Below are positions 1-8,340 of a stretch of DNA of 64,000 nucleotides, in pieces; the first letter of the stretch is position 1; every line of letters begins with the position of its first letter. The notes beneath the pieces are model-generated. The model searched no databases. It saw only the letters and a list, made by a program, of their open reading frames with translations, and was not told the DNA's origin. Both the position numbers and the translations under genes were made by a program. The DNA is from Nitrosomonadales bacterium (GTDB taxonomy: Bacteria; Pseudomonadota; Gammaproteobacteria; Burkholderiales; Gallionellaceae). The stretch spans positions 62,001-126,000 of the forward strand of contig JACQFX010000056.1 of the NCBI GenBank assembly GCA_016199835.1, read 5' to 3'.

Positions 1-42
1 GAAATCCTCGTCGATGATGATGATAGGGAAGTTGAATTTCAT
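1..42 (-). CDS. Orn/Lys/Arg decarboxylase, N-terminal fragment cut by window edge
   Basis: Only the first 14 codons are inside the window, reading MKFNFPIIIIDEDF on the minus strand. This matches the start of betaproteobacterial arginine/lysine/ornithine decarboxylases (PLP-dependent fold-type I family), which open with MKF-x-FP-[IV]-[IV]-IIDEDF. A good ribosome-binding site (AGGAG, 6 nt before ATG) precedes it. The gene lies just downstream of dcd in the same direction, an arrangement I recall from Burkholderia and Ralstonia. The exact substrate cannot be told from this fragment. Confidence 0.72.
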   Translation of the reverse strand, partial: MKFNFPIIIIDEDF

Positions 43-116
43 GATGTGCTCCTGAAGGGCGGGCAACGAGGCGCGGATTGTCGCAGATTTATTATGGGAT
101 TTGTGTGAATGTATGG

Positions 117-160
117 GTAGGTCGGGTTCTGCCCGCCATGTCGGGCAAAGCCCGACCTAC
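117..160. repeat. GTAG-headed REP-like palindrome (dcd 3' end)
   Basis: An inverted pair GTAGGTCGGG ... CCCGACCTAC with an inner GCCCGCCATGTCGGGC palindrome. On the minus strand the GTAG head begins a few bases after the dcd stop codon. Close relatives occur at 1971-2009 and 18596-18639. The GTAG tetranucleotide next to a hairpin is the hallmark of REP elements mobilised by RAYT transposases. No RAYT gene is present in this window. Confidence 0.75.
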
Positions 161-161
161 A

Positions 162-728
162 TCATATTTTTGGCAGCGTCACGCCGACCTGTCCCTGATA
201 TTTTCCGCCGCGATCCTTGTACGAAGTTTCGCACACCTCGTCGCTTTCGAAGAACAGCACCTGTGCCACGCCTTCGTTGGCGTAGATCTTGGCGGGCAGC
301 GGCGTGGTGTTGGAGAACTCCAGCGTCACATAGCCTTCCCACTCTGGCTCAAAAGGAGTCACATTTACAATAATCCCGCAGCGCGCGTAAGTGCTCTTGC
401 CGAGGCAGATGGTCAGCACGTTGCGCGGGATGCGGAAATATTCCACAGTGCGCGCGAGCGCGAACGAATTCGGCGGGATCACGCAGTAGTCCGCCTCCAC
501 TTTCACAAAAGAATTCGGATCGAAATTCTTCGGGTCGACTATCGTGCTGTTGATATTGGTAAACAGCTTGAATTCGCGCGAGCAGCGGATGTCGTAACCG
601 TAGCTTGACGTGCCGTAAGACACGATCTTCTGGCCGTTTTCCTCCTTCACCTGATTGGGCGAAAACGGTTCTATCATGCCGTGCTGCTCCGCCATGCGGC
701 GTATCCATTTGTCTGACTTGATGCTCAT
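162..728 (-). CDS. dcd: dCTP deaminase
   Basis: A 188-residue cytosolic enzyme that deaminates dCTP to dUTP, the main source of dUMP for thymidylate synthesis in many proteobacteria. The length matches the family (188-193). Visible signatures are [10 protein letters not shown] near residue 44, [10 protein letters not shown] near residue 110 (the substrate-binding Ser/Arg region) and [12 protein letters not shown] near residue 130 containing the catalytic glutamate. It lies between apbC upstream and a PLP decarboxylase downstream, all on the minus strand. A REP-like palindrome starts a few bases after its stop codon. Confidence 0.96.
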   Translation of the reverse strand: MSIKSDKWIRRMAEQHGMIEPFSPNQVKEENGQKIVSYGTSSYGYDIRCSREFKLFTNINSTIVDPKNFDPNSFVKVEADYCVIPPNSFALARTVEYFRIPRNVLTICLGKSTYARCGIIVNVTPFEPEWEGYVTLEFSNTTPLPAKIYANEGVAQVLFFESDEVCETSYKDRGGKYQGQVGVTLPKI

Positions 729-761
729 GCTTTTCCCTTGCGTATCACTATAAATCCAGTC

Positions 762-839
762 CGTTCGTGGCGAGTTTGTCGAACCATGAATGGGTGACCG
801 CCCTTCTATCCTTCGGCAAGCTCGGACTCGGGGCGAATG
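762..839. repeat. Dispersed imperfect inverted repeat (CGTTCGTGG-type)
   Basis: Arms CCGTTCGTGGCGAGTTTGTC and CTTCGGCAAGCTCGG...GGCGAATGG form an imperfect inverted repeat between apbC and dcd. The same family occurs at 25526-25583 in a better-preserved form (GAGCTTGTCGAAC / TTCGACAAGCTC). This sequence type is a common intergenic repeat in beta- and gammaproteobacteria. It may act as a transcript-end structure, but no U-tract terminator is present. Confidence 0.7.
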
Positions 840-845
840 GATTTT

Positions 846-1940
846 TTATGTGTTCTGCACCACGATTTTCGGAAACACTGCGCTGTGATCCTGCGCCATT
901 TCCGCCACTTTCACCGCGATGCGGCGCGCGATTTGTTTGTACTCTTTGGCGATCTTGCCGTCCGGGTCGGCGACCACGGTGGGCTTGCCGGAGTCGGCTT
1001 GCTCGCGGATGCGGATGTCCAGCGGCAGACTGCCCAGGAATTCGGTGCCGTAGTCGGCGCACATCTTTTCGCCGCCGCCTGCGCCGAAGATGTGCTCTTC
1101 ATGGCCGCACTTGGAGCAGATGTGCGTGCTCATGTTTTCCACGATGCCGAGGATTTTGATGTCCACCTTCTCGAACATTTTCAGTCCTTTTTTCGCATCC
1201 ATCAACGCGATGTCCTGCGGCGTGGTTACGATCACCGCGCCGGTCACCGGCACCTTCTGCGCCAGCGTGAGCTGGATGTCGCCGGTGCCCGGCGGCAGGT
1301 CCACTATCAGGTAATCCAGGCCTTCCCAGCGCGTCTGGCGCAAGAGCTGATCGAGTGCCTGCGTCGCCATCGGGCCGCGCCAGATCATGGGCGCATCATC
1401 CGCGTCGAGCATGAAGCCGATGGACATGGCTTGCAGCCCATGGCCTTCCATCGGCTGTATGGATTGGCCGTCAGCCGACTGGGGCTGGCCGCTGATGCCC
1501 AGCATGGTGGGCTGCGACGGGCCGTAGATGTCGGCGTCCAGCATGCCGACTTTCGCACCTTCTGCGGCCAGCGCCAGCGCGAGATTCACGGCAGTCGTGG
1601 ATTTCCCTACACCACCCTTTCCGCTCGCCACCGCGATGATGTTCTTCACGCCATCCACGAGTTTTACGCCGCGCTGCACGCCATGCGGCACCACTTTGCT
1701 GCTCACGTTGGCTTCGACTTTAACGGCACCCGGCAGGGCGGCGCGCAGATGGTTTTCCACCAGCGTCCTGATCTCGCCCCACACGCTTTTCGCGGGATAG
1801 CCGAGCAGAATGTCGAGCGTCACATCGTTGCCGCTGACCTTGATGTTCTTCACCGATTTGCCCGCCACGAAATCTTTTTTCGTGTTGGGGTCGGTCAGTT
1901 GTTTCATTGCGGACTGCACGTCCGTTTCGGTAAATGCCAT
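846..1940 (-). CDS. apbC: Mrp/ApbC family iron-sulfur cluster carrier ATPase
   Basis: A 364-residue Mrp/NBP35-type P-loop ATPase that carries and delivers 4Fe-4S clusters to apoproteins in the cytosol. It has an N-terminal MIP18/DUF59-like domain (about residues 1-85), the deviant Walker A motif GKGGVGKST near residue 108, and a C-terminal CSKCG (CXXC) motif near residue 275 that bridges the cluster in the dimer. The start at 1940 is preceded by AGGAAATC. The gene is divergent from metG, as in many betaproteobacteria, and a REP-like palindrome lies between them. Confidence 0.95.
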   Translation of the reverse strand: MAFTETDVQSAMKQLTDPNTKKDFVAGKSVKNIKVSGNDVTLDILLGYPAKSVWGEIRTLVENHLRAALPGAVKVEANVSSKVVPHGVQRGVKLVDGVKNIIAVASGKGGVGKSTTAVNLALALAAEGAKVGMLDADIYGPSQPTMLGISGQPQSADGQSIQPMEGHGLQAMSIGFMLDADDAPMIWRGPMATQALDQLLRQTRWEGLDYLIVDLPPGTGDIQLTLAQKVPVTGAVIVTTPQDIALMDAKKGLKMFEKVDIKILGIVENMSTHICSKCGHEEHIFGAGGGEKMCADYGTEFLGSLPLDIRIREQADSGKPTVVADPDGKIAKEYKQIARRIAVKVAEMAQDHSAVFPKIVVQNT

Positions 1941-1970
1941 GATTTCCTCGTTCCTAAAAATATCTTAACC

Positions 1971-2009
1971 GTAGGGCGGGCTTTGCCCGCCATGTCGGGC
2001 CCGACCTGC
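1971..2009. repeat. GTAG-headed REP-like palindrome (apbC-metG gap)
   Basis: GTAGGGCGGGC followed by TTTGCCCGCCATGTCGGGC and CCGACCTGC forms an imperfect double palindrome of the family also seen at 117-160 and 18596-18639. It sits in the divergent apbC-metG intergenic region, so both promoters must lie beside or within it. Confidence 0.7.
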
Positions 2010-2090
2010 GGGGGTGCAATTTTACCCAATTCCGCAGCCCCGTGCGGCATTTGCTACAATCCGCCCCTTGAATAAGGTACATACACAACC

Positions 2091-4184
2091 ATGAGCCGCA
2101 AAATTCTCGTCACCTCCGCGCTGCCCTATGCCAACGGCAGTATCCATCTGGGCCACCTGGTCGAATATATCCAGACCGACATCTGGGTGCGCTTCCAGAA
2201 AATGCAGGGCAACGAATGTCACTACGTCTGTGCCGACGATACCCACGGCACGCCGATAATGTTACGCGCCGAGAAGGAAGGCATCACGCCGGAACAATTG
2301 ATTTCGCGCGTGTGGCAGGAACACTACGACGATTTCACCGCGTTCCATGTGCAATTCGACAACTACGGCTCGACCAATTCGAACGAGACCAAAGAATATG
2401 CGCAGGGCATCTATCGCAAGCTCAAGGAAGCGGGCCTGATCGAAGTGCGCTCCATCGAACAGTTCTACGACCCGGTCAAGAACATGTTCCTGCCGGACCG
2501 CTTCATCAAGGGCGAATGCCCGAAGTGCCACGCCAAGGACCAATATGGCGACAACTGCGAAGCCTGCGGCGCGGCCTATGCGCCCACCGATTTGATCGAA
2601 CCCTTTTCCGCCGTGTCTGGCGCGAAACCGGAACTGCGCAACTCGGATCACTACTTCTTCAAGCTCTCCGACAAACGCTGCCAGGAATTCCTGCGCCAGT
2701 GGACGAAGAGCGACACGCTGCAAACCGAAGCATCGAACAAGATGCAGGAATGGCTTGGGGCTGAGGGCGAAAACAAGTTGTCGGACTGGGACATCTCGCG
2801 CGACGCGCCTTACTTCGGCTTCGAGATACCTGATGCGCCGGGCAAGTATTTTTATGTGTGGCTGGATGCGCCGGTGGGCTACATGGGCAGCTTCCGGCAA
2901 CTGTGCGGAAAGAGCGACCTCAATTTCGACGACTACTGGAAACAGGGCTCCGATGCCGAGCTGTACCACTTCATCGGCAAAGATATTTTATATTTCCACG
3001 CGCTGTTCTGGCCCGCCATGCTGCAACACGCCGGCTTCCGCACGCCGACCAAACTGTTCGCGCACGGCTTCCTCACCGTCAACGGCGAGAAGATGAGCAA
3101 GTCGCGCGGCACCTTCATCACCGCGCGCAGCTATGCGGATCACATCAAGAACACCGAGTATCTGCGCTACTACTATGCTTCCAAACTCAACGGCACGATG
3201 GAAGACCTCGACTTGAACCTTGAGGATTTCGTGGCGAAGGTGAATAGCGATTTGATTGGGAAGTACATCAATATTGCGAGTCGGTGCGCGGGGTTTATTA
3301 CTAAGCGATTTCAAGGAGTGCTTGCCGATCTTAATTCGGAAAGCGCTATGCAATGTATTGGTTTTGAAATTGGACTTACCTCAGCGTTTGAGAGCCAAAG
3401 CAAAGCAATTGCGCAGGGATATGAGCAGCGTGATTATTCTCGGGCATTAAGAGAGATTATGTGGTTCGCTGACAAAGCGAACGTATTTGTTAACGATAAG
3501 AAACCCTGGGAGTTGGCCAAGCAAGAGGGCAAGGATTATGAGCTTCATCTTGTATGCTCAATGGCGCTTATATTGTTCAAGCAATTAACCGCGATGCTTA
3601 AGCCGGTCTTGCCTAAACTGGCTGCTGAAGTCGAATCGTTCTTGAATATTGCGCCATTGGCTTGGGACGACATCACTTCTAAGCTTCCGGCAGGTCATGT
3701 AATCAACGAATATAAACACCTTGCAACCCGCCTCGACCCCAAGCTCATCGAAGCCATGGTCGCTGCCAACCAGGAAAGCCTGAAACCCATGACCGAATCG
3801 CATTCCGAAACACGTCACGCCGAACACCAGCAACATGCCATCGCCCCTATCGCCGAAACCATCAGCATCGACGACTTTATGAAGGTGGACCTGCGCGTCG
3901 CGCGCATCGCCAACGCCGAGCACGTCGAAGGCGCAGAGAAGCTGCTCAAGCTCACGCTCGACATCGGTGAAGCGCAACCGCGCACGGTGTTCGCCGGCAT
4001 CAAGTCGGCCTACGATCCGGAAAAGCTCAAGGGGCGCATGACGGTGATGGTCGCCAACCTCGCGCCGCGCAAGATGAAGTTCGGCCTGTCGGAAGGCATG
4101 GTGCTGGCGGCATCGGGCGAGACGCCGGGATTGTTCATCCTGTCGCCGGATAGCGGTGCGCAGCCGGGGATGCGCATCAAGTAA
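2091..4184 (+). CDS. metG: Methionyl-tRNA synthetase
   Basis: A 697-residue class I aminoacyl-tRNA synthetase charging tRNA-Met. It shows the HIGH-type box HLGH near residue 21, a zinc-knuckle block with CPKC and CEAC near residues 144-160, and KMSKS at residues 334-338. A C-terminal EMAP-II/Trbp111-like tRNA-binding domain starts near residue 590 ([11 protein letters not shown]). The length and order match the long bacterial form. Codons for about residues 383-543 (3238-3720), the anticodon-binding domain, are visibly more AT-rich and use different synonymous codons from both flanks, suggesting an allelic replacement inside the gene. The reading frame stays open throughout. Confidence 0.97.
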   Translation: MSRKILVTSALPYANGSIHLGHLVEYIQTDIWVRFQKMQGNECHYVCADDTHGTPIMLRAEKEGITPEQLISRVWQEHYDDFTAFHVQFDNYGSTNSNETKEYAQGIYRKLKEAGLIEVRSIEQFYDPVKNMFLPDRFIKGECPKCHAKDQYGDNCEACGAAYAPTDLIEPFSAVSGAKPELRNSDHYFFKLSDKRCQEFLRQWTKSDTLQTEASNKMQEWLGAEGENKLSDWDISRDAPYFGFEIPDAPGKYFYVWLDAPVGYMGSFRQLCGKSDLNFDDYWKQGSDAELYHFIGKDILYFHALFWPAMLQHAGFRTPTKLFAHGFLTVNGEKMSKSRGTFITARSYADHIKNTEYLRYYYASKLNGTMEDLDLNLEDFVAKVNSDLIGKYINIASRCAGFITKRFQGVLADLNSESAMQCIGFEIGLTSAFESQSKAIAQGYEQRDYSRALREIMWFADKANVFVNDKKPWELAKQEGKDYELHLVCSMALILFKQLTAMLKPVLPKLAAEVESFLNIAPLAWDDITSKLPAGHVINEYKHLATRLDPKLIEAMVAANQESLKPMTESHSETRHAEHQQHAIAPIAETISIDDFMKVDLRVARIANAEHVEGAEKLLKLTLDIGEAQPRTVFAGIKSAYDPEKLKGRMTVMVANLAPRKMKFGLSEGMVLAASGETPGLFILSPDSGAQPGMRIK

Positions 4185-4215
4185 GCATGGTGTACTTGCC
4201 TGAGATGGCACGTTC

Positions 4216-4890
4216 ATGAATCTCCTCCTGATCGAAGATAACCGCGATCTCGCCAGCAATCTGTTCGATTATTTCGAGCTGCGCGGGCACACCATGGATA
4301 TTGCCCATGACGGCATCAGCGGCCTGCATTTCGCTTCCGCGAATCAATACGACGTGATCGTGCTGGACCTGATGTTGCCTGGCATGGACGGCCTGACGCT
4401 GTGCCGTCGCCTGCGCGACGCAGGACGCTACACGCCGGTGCTGATGCTTACTGCCCTCGATTCGCTGAATGACAAGATCGCGGGTCTGGAAGCAGGCGCC
4501 GACGATTACGTGGTCAAGCCGTTTGCGTTGCGCGAAGTGGAAGCACGTTTGCAGGCGCTGATCCGGCGCGCGCAGGTGCGCGAAGGCACAAGCACCTTGC
4601 AGGTCGGCGACCTGTCTTTCAATACCGGCACGCTCAAGGTGCGGCGCGGCGAACGTGTGATCGAGCTGCCGCCGATCCCGCTGAAGCTGCTGGAAGTACT
4701 CATGCGCCATTCGCCGCGCGTGATGCCGCGCGAAGAAGTGGAGCGCGCCATCTGGGGCGATTCGCCGCCGGACAGCGATGCCTTGCGCGCGCATCTGCAT
4801 ATCCTGCGTAACGCAGTGGACAAGAAATCCGATCAGCCGTTGATCAAAACCTTGCGCGGCATCGGTTACCAGATCAGCAATGAGCAGTAG
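4216..4890 (+). CDS. OmpR-family response regulator
   Basis: A 224-residue two-component regulator with an N-terminal receiver (phospho-acceptor Asp51 in VIVLDLMLPGMDG, Lys in VVKPF near residue 101) and a C-terminal winged-helix DNA-binding domain (about 127-220). It resembles the QseB/PmrA/TctD group by length and layout. Its 3' end overlaps the sensor kinase start by 11 nt, so the two are translationally coupled. Phased TTGACG repeats at the end of the kinase gene are a plausible binding site. The stimulus is unknown. Confidence 0.92.
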   Translation: MNLLLIEDNRDLASNLFDYFELRGHTMDIAHDGISGLHFASANQYDVIVLDLMLPGMDGLTLCRRLRDAGRYTPVLMLTALDSLNDKIAGLEAGADDYVVKPFALREVEARLQALIRRAQVREGTSTLQVGDLSFNTGTLKVRRGERVIELPPIPLKLLEVLMRHSPRVMPREEVERAIWGDSPPDSDALRAHLHILRNAVDKKSDQPLIKTLRGIGYQISNEQ

Positions 4891-6166
4891 CGTACTGCAT
4901 AGTCTCAGGTTCAAGCTGGCGCTGACCTTTGCGCTCTTCGGCGCGATGATCAGTCTGCTCTTGTCGCTGGGCCTGTTCTTTACCGCGCACAGTTTGGGCG
5001 TGCGCCTGATGGACGAGACGCTGCGCGCGGAAATAGACGACTATATTTTCCGGCGCGCGCGCAATCCGAATTCGCTGCCTCCGGCGACAGTCAGCATACA
5101 CGGCTATCTGCTGACGCCAAGATCGGGCAACGAGAACATCCCGCCTGAGTTGCGCACATTGCCTGCGGGAACCTATCAACTGACGCTGAGTGGCACGCCG
5201 TACCGGATCGTCGTGGCGGACAAGGACGATGATCGCTATTTCATGCTGTTCAACGAGAATCGCCAGAACCATCGCGAGGAGACCTTCATCGTTTATCTGG
5301 TGTCGGGCGCGCTCATCATGATTCTGGTTTCGGCATGGGCGGGCTGGTGGCTGGCCGGCCGCGTGGTCGCGCCGATCGAAGAACTCGCGCGCCGCGTACT
5401 TCGCGCCAGTCCGGAACAGGATGCCAGCAACGTAGCCGCCGGCTTCCAGAACGACGAGATCGGCCAGCTCGCGCAAGTGTTTTCCTCTTATCTTGGGCGC
5501 ATGCGCGCCTTCATCGAGCGCGAGCGCAATTTCACCAGCGATGTTAGCCACGAATTGCGCACGCCGCTGGCCATCGTGCAAGGCGTGGTGGAGCTGATGG
5601 AAGACGAAAGACAGGAAACAGGCAAACGGCAGGAGCGCATCGCACGGATAAGCCGCGCCAACCGAGAGATGTCTGACCTGACCAATGCCTTGCTGCTGAT
5701 GGCCAGGGAAAATACGGATGAGATGGTCGCGCAGGTTTGCGACGTATGCGAAATTGTCGGCGTCGCCATCGAAATGAACCGCCATCTACTGAGCGAACAA
5801 ACCGCGCTGGATATCGTTTGTCGTGCGCAACCCCACATCGGCGCGGAACGCACTCTGCTCGGTATAGTTGTCGCCAACCTGATCCGCAACGCCTTCACGC
5901 ACACGCCATCTGGCACCGTCTCGATCACGGTGGACGAGAATGAGCTCATCGTCAGCGATACCGGCACCGGCATACGCGGAGACGAGATGGGCAAGGTGTT
6001 CCAGCAGCACTTCAAGGGCGCAGCCAGCACCGGATCGGGTATCGGCCTGTCGCTGGTCAAGCGCATCTGCGACCGCTACGGCTGGGAAATAATTCTCGGA
6101 AGCACGGAGGGGCGTGGCACTTCTGCGCGTCTCGTGTTCAGCGGCAACTCCTTGACGTTCCCTTGA
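4880..6166 (+). CDS. Two-component sensor histidine kinase
   Basis: A 428-residue inner-membrane kinase with TM1 at about residues 12-32, a short periplasmic sensor (about 33-135), TM2 at about 136-160 and a HAMP linker. The HisKA domain carries His224 in SHELRTPL. The HATPase domain shows the N box NLIRNAFTH, G1 DTGTG and G2 GSGIGLSL. It is the partner of the overlapping OmpR-type regulator just upstream. The periplasmic segment has no family I recognise. The gene's last codons and the downstream flank carry four 11-bp-phased TTGACG-like repeats. Confidence 0.93.
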   Translation: MSSSVLHSLRFKLALTFALFGAMISLLLSLGLFFTAHSLGVRLMDETLRAEIDDYIFRRARNPNSLPPATVSIHGYLLTPRSGNENIPPELRTLPAGTYQLTLSGTPYRIVVADKDDDRYFMLFNENRQNHREETFIVYLVSGALIMILVSAWAGWWLAGRVVAPIEELARRVLRASPEQDASNVAAGFQNDEIGQLAQVFSSYLGRMRAFIERERNFTSDVSHELRTPLAIVQGVVELMEDERQETGKRQERIARISRANREMSDLTNALLLMARENTDEMVAQVCDVCEIVGVAIEMNRHLLSEQTALDIVCRAQPHIGAERTLLGIVVANLIRNAFTHTPSGTVSITVDENELIVSDTGTGIRGDEMGKVFQQHFKGAASTGSGIGLSLVKRICDRYGWEIILGSTEGRGTSARLVFSGNSLTFP

Positions 6167-6206
6167 CGCAGCGTTGACGTATTCCTGACGCGGCCTGTCG
6201 TAACAT
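6152..6206 (+). promoter_or_regulatory. Four 11-bp-phased repeats with TAACAT -10 (response-regulator-type promoter)
   Basis: TTGACG begins at 6152, 6163 and 6174, and CTGACG at 6185, exactly 11 bases apart. Ten bases after the last repeat is TAACAT (6201-6206), a good -10 box. OmpR/PhoB-class regulators bind direct repeats with 11-bp spacing, and activated promoters of that class (for example pho boxes) place the last half-site where the -35 would be. The array overlaps the kinase stop codon and points toward the small ORF and sulP. The assignment to the adjacent regulator is inference. Confidence 0.6.
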
Positions 6207-6261
6207 CGCAGCCATAGCAAATGCGCAAGATTGCTCCGTGCATCTTGTCCCGGCAAGCGAA

Positions 6262-6468
6262 ATGAAAACTTCTTCGACAGCAACTGGCAGTATGAGTACT
6301 CCTCGGCAAGTGCGTGAGTCACGGTTTGCTCGGCTGCGTCGCGTGCTGCGCACTTTTTCTTCGGAGCTGGACAAGACTCAGCTAGCCATCGTGCTGAGCG
6401 AGGCTGGGGATGTGGAAGGCGCACAAGCGTTGCTTGATAAACCCCGCTCCGTTCGGGACAATGCGTAG
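6262..6468 (+). CDS. Small hypothetical protein (68 aa)
   Basis: A 68-residue basic small ORF that I do not recognise. The N-terminus is Ser/Thr-rich; the middle is Arg-rich (ESRFARLRRVLRTF). The C-terminus looks helical and acidic (SELDKTQLAIVLSEAGDVEG). No signal peptide or membrane helix is visible. I prefer ATG at 6262 to the upstream in-frame GTG at 6238, which has no ribosome-binding site, though the SD at 6262 is weak as well. It lies about 55 bases after the phased-repeat promoter and 52 bases before sulP, so it may be co-expressed with the transporter. It could still be non-coding leader. Confidence 0.45.
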   Translation: MKTSSTATGSMSTPRQVRESRFARLRRVLRTFSSELDKTQLAIVLSEAGDVEGAQALLDKPRSVRDNA

Positions 6469-6520
6469 CGGTGCTTTCGCCGTCACGCAGCCGGGAGACC
6501 GGCTCGATACTGAATAAGCT

Positions 6521-8254
6521 GTGAATAAAACTTCAACGGACAACCCCGCGCAATCGGGATCGAATCTCTTTCTGCGCCTCTTTCCTTTTCTCGGCTGGCA
6601 GCGCTGCACGGCAAAGAGCCTCAGGGAAGACCTCATCGCGGGCGTCACGGTTTCGCTCGTGGCCATCCCGCAAGCGCTGGCGTATGCGCAGCTCGCGGGC
6701 GTATCGCCTTACTATGGGCTGTATGCGGCCTTCATCCCCACCATCATCGGTGTGCTGTTCGGCTCCTCGGCCATCCTGTCCACCGGCCCGGTGGCGATGA
6801 CCTCGTTGCTCACGGCCGCCAGCATCGCGCCGCTGGCGGCAGCGGGATCGGATCAGTTTTATGCTTATGCGATTCTGCTCGCGTTGCTCTCCGGAATGAT
6901 TCAGATAGGGTTCGGTCTGGCGCGCATGGGCGTGCTGCTGAATTTCCTGTCGCATCCGGTGCTGATGGGCTTTATCAATGCCGCCGCGCTCATCATCGCC
7001 ATTTCGCAGATACCCGCGTTCCTCGGCATCTCCGTGAAGCAGAGCAAACATCTGCTGCTGGATACCTGGAATGTGTTGGCAAATTTCGATGCGCTGCACG
7101 GCATGTCCCTGGCATTCGGTCTGGGTGCGATCACGCTGCTGTTCGCGTTCAAAAAATTCCTGCCCAAACTTCCGGGCGTGCTGATCACCGTGAGCCTGTT
7201 CACCTGGATCAGTTACGCGACCGGGTTCGCCGAACACGGCGGGCGGGTCGTGGGTGAGATTCCGAGCGGGCTTCCGAGCCTGAGCGTCCCGTCCTTCGAC
7301 TGGGCGGCGATCCGCGACCTGCTGCCTGCGGCCTTCGTGGTGGCGCTGATCAGCTTCGTGGAAGCCATGTCGAGTTGCAAGGTGATCGCCATGAAGACGC
7401 GCTCGCGCTGGGATGAGAATCAGGAACTGGTCGGGCAGGGGCTGGCCAAGGTCGCCGCTGCATTCTGCCAATCCATGCCGGTCAGCGGCTCGTTCTCACG
7501 CTCGGCGCTGAACCTCGCCGCCCATGCCCGCACCGGCCTATCGTCCATCATCAGTGCCGGCTTTGTGTTCGTCACGCTGATGTTCTTCACCGGCGCGCTG
7601 TATCACCTGCCCAAGCCCGTGCTGGCCGCGATGATCATGATGGCGGTGGCCAATCTGGTGAACTTCAAGAGCATCCGGCATGCATGGCAGGCGAGCAAGG
7701 ATGACGGGGTCGCCGCCATCGCCACCTTCTGCGCCACGCTGATGTTCGCGCCCAATATCCAGGACGGCATACTCACCGGCATCATCCTGTCGCTGGTGCT
7801 GTACCTGTACCGGCGCATGCGCCCGCGCATCATCGTCGCACCCGGTTTGCATCCGGATGGCACGCTGCGCGATGCGGCGCGCTTCGGCCTGCCCATGCTG
7901 CCGCCGCAGATCGGCGCGTTGCGCTTCGACTCGTCGCTGCTGTTTTTCAACGTCGCCTATTTCGAGAATGCGATATTGAAACTGATACAGGATAAGCCGG
8001 AAGTGCAATACATCTTGGTTGCCGGACACAGCATCAATCATCTGGATGGCTCTGGTGCGGAAATCATTTTCAGCCTCGCGCGCCATCTGCATGAAAGCGG
8101 CATCACGCTGGTGTTCAGCGGCCTCAAGATGCAGGTGCAGGAAGTGATGGAGCGCACCGGACTCATCGCTACCCTAGGCGAACATAATATTTACAGCAGC
8201 GACAAGATCGCTGTCGAAGCGTTGCAAGCGCGCATCGGGTCTGCTGCTGCATGA
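6521..8254 (+). CDS. SulP-family inorganic anion transporter with STAS domain
   Basis: A 577-residue SLC26/SulP transporter with many hydrophobic helices in its first 430 residues. These include the family signature near residue 50 (VAIPQALAYAQLAGVSPYYG). A cytoplasmic STAS domain follows at about residues 455-565. Members carry sulfate, bicarbonate or other anions and the sequence alone does not decide. It starts with GTG. It lies downstream of a two-component system and just upstream of a Hyf-like membrane complex with its own promoter. That setting hints at energised anion or bicarbonate uptake, which is inference. Confidence 0.9.
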   Translation: MNKTSTDNPAQSGSNLFLRLFPFLGWQRCTAKSLREDLIAGVTVSLVAIPQALAYAQLAGVSPYYGLYAAFIPTIIGVLFGSSAILSTGPVAMTSLLTAASIAPLAAAGSDQFYAYAILLALLSGMIQIGFGLARMGVLLNFLSHPVLMGFINAAALIIAISQIPAFLGISVKQSKHLLLDTWNVLANFDALHGMSLAFGLGAITLLFAFKKFLPKLPGVLITVSLFTWISYATGFAEHGGRVVGEIPSGLPSLSVPSFDWAAIRDLLPAAFVVALISFVEAMSSCKVIAMKTRSRWDENQELVGQGLAKVAAAFCQSMPVSGSFSRSALNLAAHARTGLSSIISAGFVFVTLMFFTGALYHLPKPVLAAMIMMAVANLVNFKSIRHAWQASKDDGVAAIATFCATLMFAPNIQDGILTGIILSLVLYLYRRMRPRIIVAPGLHPDGTLRDAARFGLPMLPPQIGALRFDSSLLFFNVAYFENAILKLIQDKPEVQYILVAGHSINHLDGSGAEIIFSLARHLHESGITLVFSGLKMQVQEVMERTGLIATLGEHNIYSSDKIAVEALQARIGSAAA

Positions 8255-8285
8255 TGTGGCGCGATGCAGGGCGCAGGGAGTTGTT

Positions 8286-8313
8286 TTCACTCTGCCTGCA
8301 ACAGGACTATAAT
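8286..8313 (+). promoter_or_regulatory. Sigma-70 promoter candidate for hyf-like operon
   Basis: TTCACT (8286-8291), a 16-base spacer and a perfect TATAAT (8308-8313). Transcription would start near 8320. GGGAGG (8324-8329) follows as ribosome-binding site for the GTG start at 8341. The spacing and perfect -10 make this the best vegetative promoter in this part of the window. Confidence 0.6.
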
Positions 8314-8340
8314 TCGCGCCTTCGGGAGGTCTAAGAGACA

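Noticed and set aside
837-2075. 412-codon plus-strand frame opposite apbC
   Set aside because: The apbC reading frame has the P-loop and CXXC motifs; this frame is a compositional shadow.
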